A DNA stretch of 6,470 nucleotides from Bacteroidota bacterium. Its GTDB lineage: Bacteria > Bacteroidota > Bacteroidia > B-17B0 > Aurantibacillaceae. The stretch covers positions 1 to 6,470 of the forward strand of contig CANJJP010000097.1 in NCBI GenBank assembly GCA_947474485.1. The letters are read 5' to 3'. The translations under genes were made by a program, and so were the position numbers. This document shows positions 1 through 5,489 of the stretch, one piece after another; position 1 is the first letter of the stretch; each line of letters opens with the position of its first letter. The notes below the pieces were generated by a model. It saw only the letters and a program-made list of their open reading frames with translations, searched no databases and was not told the origin of the DNA.

Positions 1-498
1 ATCTTCTTTAAAATGTAAATCAGAAATCCTCAAATCAACCAGCTCACTTACTCGTAAACCACAACCGTAAAGCGTTTCGAGCATAGCCCTATTTCTTTGT
101 CCTTCTTTTTGAGAATAATCGATTTGTTTCATAATCCAATCAATCTCAGGAACACCCAATGTTTCGGGCAACTTTCGCATTGTTTTTGGAAAATCGAGTA
201 ATAAAGAAGGGTCGAAATTTATTTCATTTTCCAAACTCAGATACTTGTAAAAACTACGAATACCTGAAATAATGCGGGCCTGAGAGGTAGAACCCAAACC
301 AATTTCATTCAAATTTTTAATAAAAGCTTTTAAATGAGTGAGATTTACCTGCTTGGGCGAAAGGTTATAAGTGAAGGTAATAAATTGTTCTAGCTTATTA
401 ATATCATCCAAATAAGCTTCTACAGAGTTATCCGACAAAGAACGCTCTATTTGCAAATAATATTTAAAACCTTTCTTATAGGACAACCAATTACTCAT
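1..498 (-). CDS. xerD: Tyrosine recombinase XerD, N-terminal 166 residues (3' end cut by window edge)
   Basis: This gene encodes a site-specific tyrosine recombinase that, with XerC, resolves chromosome dimers at dif. I translated it from an ATG at 498 reading leftwards; the frame stays open to base 1, so the gene is cut by the window, not broken. The protein begins MSNWLSYKKGFKYYLQIERS and has the N-terminal SAM-like DNA-binding domain (about residues 1-95, with LSDNSVEAYLDD at 21-32). The catalytic domain starts near 110 and contains the motif LYGCGLRVSEL, whose Arg149 is the first catalytic arginine. The remaining catalytic residues (Lys, HxxR, His, nucleophilic Tyr) lie outside the window. 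Full XerD proteins are about 300 residues, so roughly 130 are missing. It is divergent from aroQ with a 38-base gap. XerD fits better than an integron or phage integrase because of its compact N-terminus and housekeeping neighbours; XerC or another paralogue cannot be fully excluded. Confidence 0.9.
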   Translation of the reverse strand, partial: MSNWLSYKKGFKYYLQIERSLSDNSVEAYLDDINKLEQFITFTYNLSPKQVNLTHLKAFIKNLNEIGLGSTSQARIISGIRSFYKYLSLENEINFDPSLLLDFPKTMRKLPETLGVPEIDWIMKQIDYSQKEGQRNRAMLETLYGCGLRVSELVDLRISDLHFKED

Positions 499-503
499 GC
501 TAA

Positions 504-511
504 CAAAGTTG
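504..511 (-). promoter_or_regulatory. Possible -7 element for xerD
   Basis: On the minus strand this reads CAACTTTG, which matches the Bacteroidota -7 consensus TAnnTTTG at all but the first base. It would give a leader of only a few bases before the xerD ATG at 498. No TTTG is found at 19-22 bases upstream, so this is a weak call from half a promoter. Confidence 0.25.
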
Positions 512-536
512 TGAAAATTCTTCGTAGTTTTATGCT

Positions 537-953
537 ATGCAAATTTTAATTATCAACGGTCCTAATTTAAATTTATTGGGCAAACGCGAAACAAACATAT
601 ACGGTAATCAGCCTTTTGAAGAATATTTAACTGAACTAAAGGGTAAATTCAAAAATTATGAGCTACATTATTTTCAAAGCAATGTAGAAGGGGAAATTAT
701 TGATAAACTCCATGAATGTGGTTTTACTTATGCTGGAATTATTTTAAACGCTGGCGCTTACACGCACACGTCAATTGCAATCGCCGATGCGGTGGCTGCT
801 ATAAAAACTCCAGTTGTAGAAGTTCACATAAGTAATATTTTTGCAAGAGAAGATTATCGCCATGTTTCCTATTTAGGGAAAAACTGCATAGGAAGTATTT
901 CAGGATTTGGTATGAAAAGTTATGACTTGGCTTTGGATTATTTTACAAAATAA
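537..953 (+). CDS. aroQ: Type II 3-dehydroquinate dehydratase
   Basis: This cytosolic enzyme converts 3-dehydroquinate to 3-dehydroshikimate, the third step of the shikimate pathway to chorismate and aromatic amino acids. At 138 residues it is close to the usual 140-150 of the small dodecameric type II enzyme. The signature blocks are all present: NGPNLNLLGKRE (7-18) with Arg17 and the catalytic Tyr22 in NIYG; the substrate-binding NAGAYTHTS (71-79) with Asn71 and His77; and EVHISN (95-100) with His97, followed by Arg104 and Arg108 in REDYRHVS. The roles of these residues are known from the family; their presence is read here. The start at 537 is chosen because the NGPN motif begins seven residues in, as in homologues. 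It is divergent from xerD, and a bidirectional hairpin begins at its stop codon. No clear promoter was found; one may lie inside xerD. Confidence 0.97.
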   Translation: MQILIINGPNLNLLGKRETNIYGNQPFEEYLTELKGKFKNYELHYFQSNVEGEIIDKLHECGFTYAGIILNAGAYTHTSIAIADAVAAIKTPVVEVHISNIFAREDYRHVSYLGKNCIGSISGFGMKSYDLALDYFTK

Positions 954-982
954 AACCCTGTTCACTTTCGTAAACAGGGTTT
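953..982. terminator. Bidirectional rho-independent terminator between aroQ and the convergent secreted-protein gene
   Basis: A perfect 10-bp inverted repeat is visible: AAACCCTGTT at 953-962 and AACAGGGTTT at 973-982, around a 10-base loop. It begins on the last base of the aroQ stop codon. On the plus strand it is followed by TTTCATTCT-type T-rich sequence; on the minus strand it is followed by TTTTATTTTG. It sits between two converging genes, so it can serve both. Confidence 0.85.
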
Positions 983-1002
983 CATTCTAATACATCAAAA
1001 TA

Positions 1003-1485
1003 TTAATCTTCGATAGGAATTAATTCTTCTAATTCGCTATCTGAAACATCTTTTGTTGTTTCTTCCATCTTATTTTTCATTTTAGGACCTTTCTTTTCTC
1101 CCTTTGCAGCTTTATTTTCTTTTGCCTTCGCCTTTAACTTATCCTTCTGTTCTTGAGTTAAAATAGGCTTTACAGCATCACGGTATTCCTTATGAGCAGC
1201 TTTTATCTCCTTTTTCATTGCTTCCTTTTCTTCTGGAGTTTTTTTGCCTTTGTTTACTTCTCTGATTGCATCTACCTTTTTAGCTCTAGTTAAGGCTAAA
1301 TCATAAATTTTCGGCTTTTGATCCTCAGACAAAGTAACTGTTTTATCCAAATTATCTACTGATTTTTGTGCTCTTTGCTCGGGACTTGGTTTTCCTTTGC
1401 CTTCCTTTTTACCTTTTCCATTCTCTTGTGCATTAATTGAGCTAACTGCAAATATTAATGCAAACACTACTAGTAATTTTTTCAT
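1003..1485 (-). CDS. Small lysine-rich secreted protein with Spy/CpxP-like LTxxQ motifs
   Basis: The 160-residue product has a clear Sec signal peptide (MKKLLVVFALIFAVSSINAQ, cleavage near residue 20) and so should be periplasmic or secreted. The mature part is extremely charged: a Gly/Lys-rich linker (22-33), SPEQRAQK (34-41), then two segments with LTxxQ-like motifs, TLSEDQ (51-56) and LTQEQ (109-113), separated by a predicted helical, Lys/Glu-rich stretch. It ends in a basic block (about 114-140) and a reversed, acidic tail (141-160). Paired LTxxQ motifs in small exported helical proteins are typical of the Spy/CpxP group of periplasmic chaperones and stress sensors, and Bacteroidota have similar lysine-rich proteins of unknown function. 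The assignment to that group is inference from motifs and architecture. The start is fixed by the signal peptide. The gene is monocistronic, converges on aroQ, and has a -7-like element upstream. Confidence 0.75.
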   Translation of the reverse strand: MKKLLVVFALIFAVSSINAQENGKGKKEGKGKPSPEQRAQKSVDNLDKTVTLSEDQKPKIYDLALTRAKKVDAIREVNKGKKTPEEKEAMKKEIKAAHKEYRDAVKPILTQEQKDKLKAKAKENKAAKGEKKGPKMKNKMEETTKDVSDSELEELIPIED

Positions 1486-1522
1486 AATTGTACGTTATTT
1501 AATTGGTTTGTTGATTTGACTC

Positions 1523-1530
1523 CAAAAGTA
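1523..1530 (-). promoter_or_regulatory. Likely -7 element for the lysine-rich secreted protein gene
   Basis: The minus strand reads TACTTTTG, an exact match to the Bacteroidota -7 consensus TAnnTTTG. It lies 37 bases before the ATG at 1485, giving a leader of roughly 30 bases. At a 19-base spacer upstream the sequence is only TTTT within a T-run, a partial match to the -33 TTTG. Confidence 0.5.
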
Positions 1531-1589
1531 TACCAAAGTTTAATTAATAAAAAAAAATATCGATATTTACCCACAATTAAAATCTAACT

Positions 1590-2111
1590 ATGGAAAGTGT
1601 ATTTGAAATTTTAAAGCTTATTATTCCTGCAGGTGCAGTATTTGCTACCGCTTATTTTTTAATTCGTACTTTTTTAAACAACGAAAACAAGCGTAGAGAT
1701 TTAGAAATTCGCAAAAGCTCCTTAACTATTGTTGCCCCTATTAGATTGCAAGCATACGAGCGTATAGTTATTTTCTTAGAAAGATTGCATCCTAATAATT
1801 TAGTTTTGCGTGTAAACAAGGTAGGAATGACCTCTCATCAATTACACGCTGAATTAATAAAAGCGGTTAAATCCGAGTATGAGCACAACATCTCTCAACA
1901 AATATACATTACGCATGGCGCTTGGGAATTAGTAAAAACAGCTAAGGAAGAAACGGTTAAGCTAATTAATATCTCTACTTCAAAAGTTCCTGAGAACGCA
2001 AAGAGTCAAGACTTAGCTGGTGTAATTTTACAAATTGCTGCGAGCGTTGATAAAATGCCGAGCCAAGTTGCGCTTGAATTCTTAAAAAAAGAAATTTCTC
2101 AGTATTATTAA
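1590..2111 (+). CDS. Conserved single-pass membrane protein of unknown function (Bacteroidota family)
   Basis: The 173-residue protein has one hydrophobic segment at about residues 8-29 (LKLIIPAGAVFATAYFLIRT), followed by a basic stretch (NENKRRDLEIRK, 31-42) that suggests the rest is cytoplasmic. The soluble part is predicted mostly helical, with a block that looks strongly constrained: IRLQAYERIVIFLERLHPNN (51-70), GMTSHQLHAELI (79-90) and EYEHNISQQIYI (97-108). I recognise this pattern as a short conserved family found across Bacteroidota, possibly the one catalogued as DUF7935, but I know no function for it. No catalytic motif is visible. The ATG at 1590 is supported by the membrane segment starting soon after. 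It is divergent from the lysine-rich protein gene (104 bases between starts) and appears monocistronic. Only a very weak promoter-like pair is seen upstream, and no Shine-Dalgarno sequence. Confidence 0.8.
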   Translation: MESVFEILKLIIPAGAVFATAYFLIRTFLNNENKRRDLEIRKSSLTIVAPIRLQAYERIVIFLERLHPNNLVLRVNKVGMTSHQLHAELIKAVKSEYEHNISQQIYITHGAWELVKTAKEETVKLINISTSKVPENAKSQDLAGVILQIAASVDKMPSQVALEFLKKEISQYY

Positions 2112-2223
2112 GATTCAAGACTGTAAGAAGCAAGAGTCATGACAAATTTTATTAAACGAAATCTCTCTGTGTAACTTTGTGCTCTCCATGTATCTGTATT
2201 AAAATTTTAAATCTTCGAGCAAA
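2112..2223. repeat. Convergent intergenic spacer resembling degraded dispersed-repeat sequence
   Basis: No gene is visible in these 112 bases between two converging genes. The left part has the AAGATTCAAGA / AAGCAAGAGTCA style, and the right part (2161-2190) reads CTCTGTGTAACTTTGTG. Both resemble low-information phrases that recur in intergenic DNA of many Bacteroidota genomes; that is from memory and not tested here. A GTCATGAC palindrome (2136-2143) and an AT palindrome TTAAAATTTTAA (2199-2210) are present. No GC-rich hairpin with a T-tract was found, so there is no obvious terminator for either flanking gene. Confidence 0.35.
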
Positions 2224-3012
2224 TTAATGCGCCAATAAACTTTTCTCCATTCTCATAGCAATTTCTTCTGCGATTTTAGAAAAGTAAGAAGAAGCGATTT
2301 TATCAGGATGGTTTACTGTTGAAGGAAAATTTATTGAACTAATTCCTGAATTAATTTCCGTGCCTGCGAGTGTAAAAATGGTGTAGTGAACCGTTATAGT
2401 ACGTTGCGCTGCATTTGTTAAGGCACTTGGGATTTCAGATGTAGTAATATCAATCTGATTAATAAATAAAAAAACATCTGTTTTGTATTTTGCGTTAAAA
2501 CCATCTAACAAGGAATTATCATTTACTTTCACATTCATAAACTTACCTTCATTGTCGGTATCAGCCATTAATTGTCCTTTTTGAACAAATGTTTTTTCCT
2601 TCTCCGCTTTTGGCGCCACATACTTTTTTTGATCCGGAATTTTGTCGAACTTAAACTGAATTGCAGAATAAGTTTTAAATAAATCCTTTTTATACTTTGC
2701 AGTATCATCTAAAAAAGAAATAACTTCTTGTTTCTTTTTTATACACTTATATAATTCATCATCCAAGCCAAAACGAACCGCCTGCTTTATTTTTTTTTGA
2801 TCCCATTTTGTTTCTGCATTTATTTTATGGTCGATTTGACTCATATACATGCGTGGTTCAAAAGGAACAATTAAAACTTTGTGTTTAGTTCCCTTCTTAA
2901 CAGGTTCGTTACTTAAATTAGGTTTAGACCCATTACTAATAGTAGTTTGTGAAAATGCTGAAGACAACATTAAACCAAAACCAATTATTAATATAAATTT
3001 AAGTTTAACCAT
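2224..3012 (-). CDS. Secreted protein of unknown function, coupled to rseP
   Basis: I do not recognise this 262-residue protein. It has an N-terminal signal peptide (hydrophobic 4-20, cleavage likely after AFS at 21), with no lipobox cysteine, so it is predicted periplasmic. After a Ser/Asn-rich linker there is a likely beta strand and conserved-looking block KVLIVPFEPRMYMSQIDHKI (45-64). A lysine-rich helical middle follows (71-145), then FLFINQIDIT (181-190) and a beta-rich QRTITVHYTIFTLAGTEI (203-220), ending in a helix (236-260). The only cysteine is Cys90. The pattern of a strand, VPF, and later paired strands recalls envelope proteins of the type that assemble as lipoprotein-like alpha/beta domains, but that is speculation. 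The ATG at 3012 overlaps the rseP stop codon by one base (TAATG), so it is the second gene of the rseP operon and probably translationally coupled to it. Confidence 0.75.
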   Translation of the reverse strand: MVKLKFILIIGFGLMLSSAFSQTTISNGSKPNLSNEPVKKGTKHKVLIVPFEPRMYMSQIDHKINAETKWDQKKIKQAVRFGLDDELYKCIKKKQEVISFLDDTAKYKKDLFKTYSAIQFKFDKIPDQKKYVAPKAEKEKTFVQKGQLMADTDNEGKFMNVKVNDNSLLDGFNAKYKTDVFLFINQIDITTSEIPSALTNAAQRTITVHYTIFTLAGTEINSGISSINFPSTVNHPDKIASSYFSKIAEEIAMRMEKSLLAH

Positions 3013-4370
3013 TATTTAGTAAAGAGTTTCACAATATCGTTTCCGTTTGCGTACAGCATCAATAGCAATAAAAATGCCATACCTACATACTGCGCATAGG
3101 TAAGGAATTTAACACTAGGTGCGCGACGCGTAATCATTTCCCATAGGGTAAATAAAACATGTCCGCCATCCAAAGCTGGAATTGGTAATAGATTCATGAA
3201 GGCAAGTACAATAGATATAAATGCTGTTCTATTCCAGAAACCTTGCCAATCCCATTCGTTTTGGAAAATTTTACCCATGGATATAAAACCTCCCATGTGT
3301 TTGTATCCACCTGTGCTTGGAGAAAGCATTAATTTAAACTGCTCAACATAAAACTTAAGTGTATTCCAAGTTTTTTTAACCCCCGCAGGGAAAGAAGCGA
3401 AAAACCCATAAGAAGTATGTTCCAACTTCATTATATTTAAGCTATCTAATTCCTTAAATGTATTTACTAATTCAACTTCTAAATTACCTTCATTAGAAAT
3501 TTTTATTTCTGGCAACTTAACTTCTGCCCCGCCTCTAACAACAGTTAAAGAAATTGTTTCTCCTTTATGCGATTTTATGTACGATTTTATTTGGTCGAAG
3601 TAAGGCATTGATAAAGTATCATTAACCGCAATCACTTTATCAAACTTTTTCAGTCCACCCTTTATATTTAAGGATGTATCTGGAACTGCCCCGATAACAA
3701 AAGGCACACGTACTTGCAATAACCCCGCGCGTTCGTTTTTAGCTAATTTATCGATTAAATCTACAGGTAAGTTTATTGTTGTGTTTCTACCGTCTCTTTC
3801 CACAACAACAGTTTGAGCAGAAATTACTTTCGCCATTAAGTTATCATAGTAATCAACCGACTCACCATTAACAGTAATGATTTTATCTCCAGTTTTAAAA
3901 CCTAAATTTTGCGCCAATGAATCAGCTTGGATTCCATTTTTTAATTCGCCCATTGGTAATTTATCTTCGCCCCAAGCAAATAAAACCATAGCATAAATTA
4001 TGAAAGCCAATAGAATATTAACTATGATTCCACCTAGCATAATAATTAAACGTTGCCAAGCTGGTTTAGATCTGAACTCCCAAGGTTCAGCTGGTTTTTT
4101 CATTGCCTCTGTATCTAAGCTTTCATCTATCATTCCTGATATTTGAACGTATCCGCCTAACGGAAACCAACCCAAGCCATATTCGGTATCCCCAATTTTC
4201 TTCTTGAATAAAGAAAAATTTAACAAACCTGGCAATGGAAAAAGAAAATCAAAGAAAAGATAAAATTTCTCAACTCTGGTTTTAAAAATTCGCGCTGCAA
4301 TAAAATGACCTCCTTCATGAAAAAGGATTAAAATAGAAAGACTTAATAATAATTGAACTGCTTGTATCAA
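3012..4370 (-). CDS. rseP: RIP metalloprotease RseP (site-2 protease, M50 family)
   Basis: This inner-membrane zinc protease cleaves transmembrane segments; in E. coli it processes the anti-sigma factor RseA and remnant signal peptides. The substrate in Bacteroidota is not evident from this window. The 452-residue product has the full architecture: first membrane helix with the zinc site HEGGH (18-22; His18, Glu19, His22), the LGGYV loop (71-75), a second helix (about 105-134) with MLGGIIVN, two PDZ domains (about 138-205 and 225-290), and a C-terminal membrane part with NLLPIPALDGGH (393-404), where Asp401 is the third zinc ligand, then a last helix (about 424-442). The start is a TTG at 4368-4370; no ATG lies between it and the in-frame TAA at 4383-4385, though an ATT at 4380-4382 would give four more residues. 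It is the first gene of a two-gene operon and is divergent from a lipoprotein gene, not beside dxr as in many genomes. Confidence 0.95.
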   Translation of the reverse strand: MIQAVQLLLSLSILILFHEGGHFIAARIFKTRVEKFYLFFDFLFPLPGLLNFSLFKKKIGDTEYGLGWFPLGGYVQISGMIDESLDTEAMKKPAEPWEFRSKPAWQRLIIMLGGIIVNILLAFIIYAMVLFAWGEDKLPMGELKNGIQADSLAQNLGFKTGDKIITVNGESVDYYDNLMAKVISAQTVVVERDGRNTTINLPVDLIDKLAKNERAGLLQVRVPFVIGAVPDTSLNIKGGLKKFDKVIAVNDTLSMPYFDQIKSYIKSHKGETISLTVVRGGAEVKLPEIKISNEGNLEVELVNTFKELDSLNIMKLEHTSYGFFASFPAGVKKTWNTLKFYVEQFKLMLSPSTGGYKHMGGFISMGKIFQNEWDWQGFWNRTAFISIVLAFMNLLPIPALDGGHVLFTLWEMITRRAPSVKFLTYAQYVGMAFLLLLMLYANGNDIVKLFTK

Positions 4371-4390
4371 AACGTTAAAAATTTAGTTTA

Positions 4391-4398
4391 CAAAGATA
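4391..4398 (-). promoter_or_regulatory. Likely -7 element for the rseP operon
   Basis: The minus strand reads TATCTTTG, an exact match to TAnnTTTG, 20 bases upstream of the TTG start of rseP. Initiation just downstream would leave a leader of about 10-15 bases. No TTTG lies at the usual 19-22 base spacing, so only half the promoter is supported. Confidence 0.5.
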
Positions 4399-4452
4399 AC
4401 AAGGTTTCGCAGCTTTTTACCCTCCGAACAAGTGTTTATTCGTTATTGATTG

Positions 4453-4464
4453 TTAAGTACTTAA
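4453..4464. repeat. 12-bp perfect palindrome in the divergent rseP/lipoprotein intergenic region
   Basis: TTAAGTACTTAA is its own reverse complement and lies near the middle of the 165-base gap between the two divergent starts, between the outward-facing promoter elements. The position would suit a shared operator, but an AT-rich palindrome of this size can occur by chance. Confidence 0.25.
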
Positions 4465-4486
4465 AGGCTAAAATAAGCTAAAGAAC

Positions 4487-4517
4487 TTTCAATTTTACAA
4501 ATTGTTTGATATATTTG
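4487..4517 (+). promoter_or_regulatory. Bacteroidota-type promoter for the lipoprotein gene
   Basis: TTTC at 4487-4490 (one mismatch to the -33 TTTG) is separated by 19 bases from TATATTTG at 4510-4517, an exact match to the -7 consensus TAnnTTTG. The expected start of transcription is a few bases after 4520, just before the ATG at 4536. This placement rules against a translation start at 4506, which would lie upstream of the -7 element. Confidence 0.6.
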
Positions 4518-4535
4518 CAACAAATCGAAGATTTT

Positions 4536-5381
4536 ATGAAGAGATTTTTTGCAGTATTAGGCCTAGTGCTTCCTTTTGTTTTTGTTTCTTGCTCAGGAAA
4601 TTCAGAGGGGGACGAAATTTCTGATAGCGACACTGCATCTTTAGGCATCGATCCAAAAGTTAAAGCGAATGCTCAAAATATATTTAATTCAGTAGCCGAT
4701 CCTGCAGATATTACCAAAATGATTTCAGATGCAGGCATATATTATGATGGCGCGCTTCTAAATAATCCAGATAAATACAGCTCATACAGTACCGATGATT
4801 ACAAAGCTTTAAACCTAGGTGTATATGGAACTGATCTAAGTTTCACAAGTTCGTTCGAGCAAACACAGGAAAGTCTTCTTTATCTAAAATGCGTTAACCT
4901 ATTATGTAAAAGCCTTGGCATTAATGGTGTTTTTGACGAAAAAACATCTGAAAGAATTGATGCAAACAAAGACAATCGTGACTCATTGTTAGATATAATT
5001 TCAAAATCATTTACACAGGCAGATAAATTTTTAAGAGAAAACCAACGTGGGCATTCATCTTCTCTTTTAGTTGCAGGAGGTTGGATTGAGGCAACTTATT
5101 TATCTACAAAATGTGCGATAAATGGAAAAAGTCTTACTATCACTGAGGAAATAATAGAACAAAAATCGTCTTTAAAAGAACTGATAGCTTTAATGGAAGG
5201 CTACCCTGCAGGGGCTGAAACGCTTTATGTTTTAGATGAATTAAGAACTTTACAAACTCCAATGGAAGAATTAAGCATAAAATATAGTTCATTGGATAAA
5301 AAGGCAGAATTCGACCCCACAATTTTGTCTGCAGTTGACGAAAAAATCAGCGCGATCAGAAAAAAAATTACTCAAAATTAA
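4536..5381 (+). CDS. Predicted lipoprotein of unknown function
   Basis: Read from the ATG at 4536 the product is 281 residues with a textbook lipoprotein signal: MKRFFAVLGLVLPFVFVSC, lipobox Cys19, followed by a Ser/Gly/Asp/Glu-rich linker (20-36). It should be lipid-anchored in the periplasm or at the outer membrane. A longer reading frame extends to a TTG at 4506, but this adds ten residues before the signal and overlaps the promoter, so I reject it. The mature protein looks mainly helical, with recognisable blocks DPADITKMISDAGIYYDGAL (55-74), LGVYGTDLSFTSSFEQTQES (94-113), QADKFLRENQRGHSSSLLVAGGWIEATYL (161-189), and a coiled-coil-like C-terminus (200-280). Cysteines at 119, 124 and 193 may be reduced or paired. 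I do not recognise the family and see no catalytic motif. The gene is monocistronic, with its own promoter and a strong terminator, upstream of and codirectional with gltA. Confidence 0.8.
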   Translation: MKRFFAVLGLVLPFVFVSCSGNSEGDEISDSDTASLGIDPKVKANAQNIFNSVADPADITKMISDAGIYYDGALLNNPDKYSSYSTDDYKALNLGVYGTDLSFTSSFEQTQESLLYLKCVNLLCKSLGINGVFDEKTSERIDANKDNRDSLLDIISKSFTQADKFLRENQRGHSSSLLVAGGWIEATYLSTKCAINGKSLTITEEIIEQKSSLKELIALMEGYPAGAETLYVLDELRTLQTPMEELSIKYSSLDKKAEFDPTILSAVDEKISAIRKKITQN

Positions 5382-5389
5382 TTCATCAT

Positions 5390-5428
5390 TAATTCCCTCT
5401 TAATTTTAGGAAAATTAAGAGGGAATTA
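5390..5428 (+). terminator. Strong rho-independent terminator after the lipoprotein gene
   Basis: An 18-bp perfect inverted repeat, TAATTCCCTCTTAATTTT at 5390-5407 and its complement at 5411-5428, closes on a three-base AGG loop. It starts eight bases after the stop codon and is followed by TTTGTTTATT. This insulates the lipoprotein gene from gltA. The stem is palindromic enough to act in both directions, though the minus-strand T-tract is weaker. Confidence 0.9.
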
Positions 5429-5459
5429 TTTGTTTATTGCCCATTAAACACTAATTTTA
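5429..5459 (+). promoter_or_regulatory. Candidate gltA promoter overlapping the upstream terminator T-tract
   Basis: TTTG at 5429-5432, exact for the -33 element, is separated by 19 bases from TAATTTTA at 5452-5459, which matches TAnnTTTG at all but the last base. Transcription would begin near 5466, leaving a leader of about 24 bases before the gltA ATG. The -33 element is also the first part of the preceding terminator's T-tract. Confidence 0.5.
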
Positions 5460-5489
5460 ACACGTTATAAACGCAATCACACAATAGAT

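Noticed and set aside
1..498. Mobile integron or phage integrase in place of xerD
   Set aside because: The N-terminal sequence, compact size and neighbouring housekeeping genes fit XerD, and no attachment site, cargo or phage genes are visible.
525..532. TAGTTTTA as a -7 element for aroQ
   Set aside because: It lies so close to the ATG at 537 that transcription would begin at or after the start codon, and no TTTG is found at a suitable distance.
2136..2143. GTCATGAC palindrome as a terminator or operator between the convergent genes
   Set aside because: The stem is only four base pairs with no loop and no T-tract; it is expected by chance.
2199..2210. TTAAAATTTTAA as a terminator
   Set aside because: It is purely A/T with no GC stem and no loop, so it is not a stable hairpin.
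5140..5322. 60-residue open frame on the minus strand
   Set aside because: It lies wholly inside the lipoprotein gene in another frame, with no signal, motif or promoter of its own.
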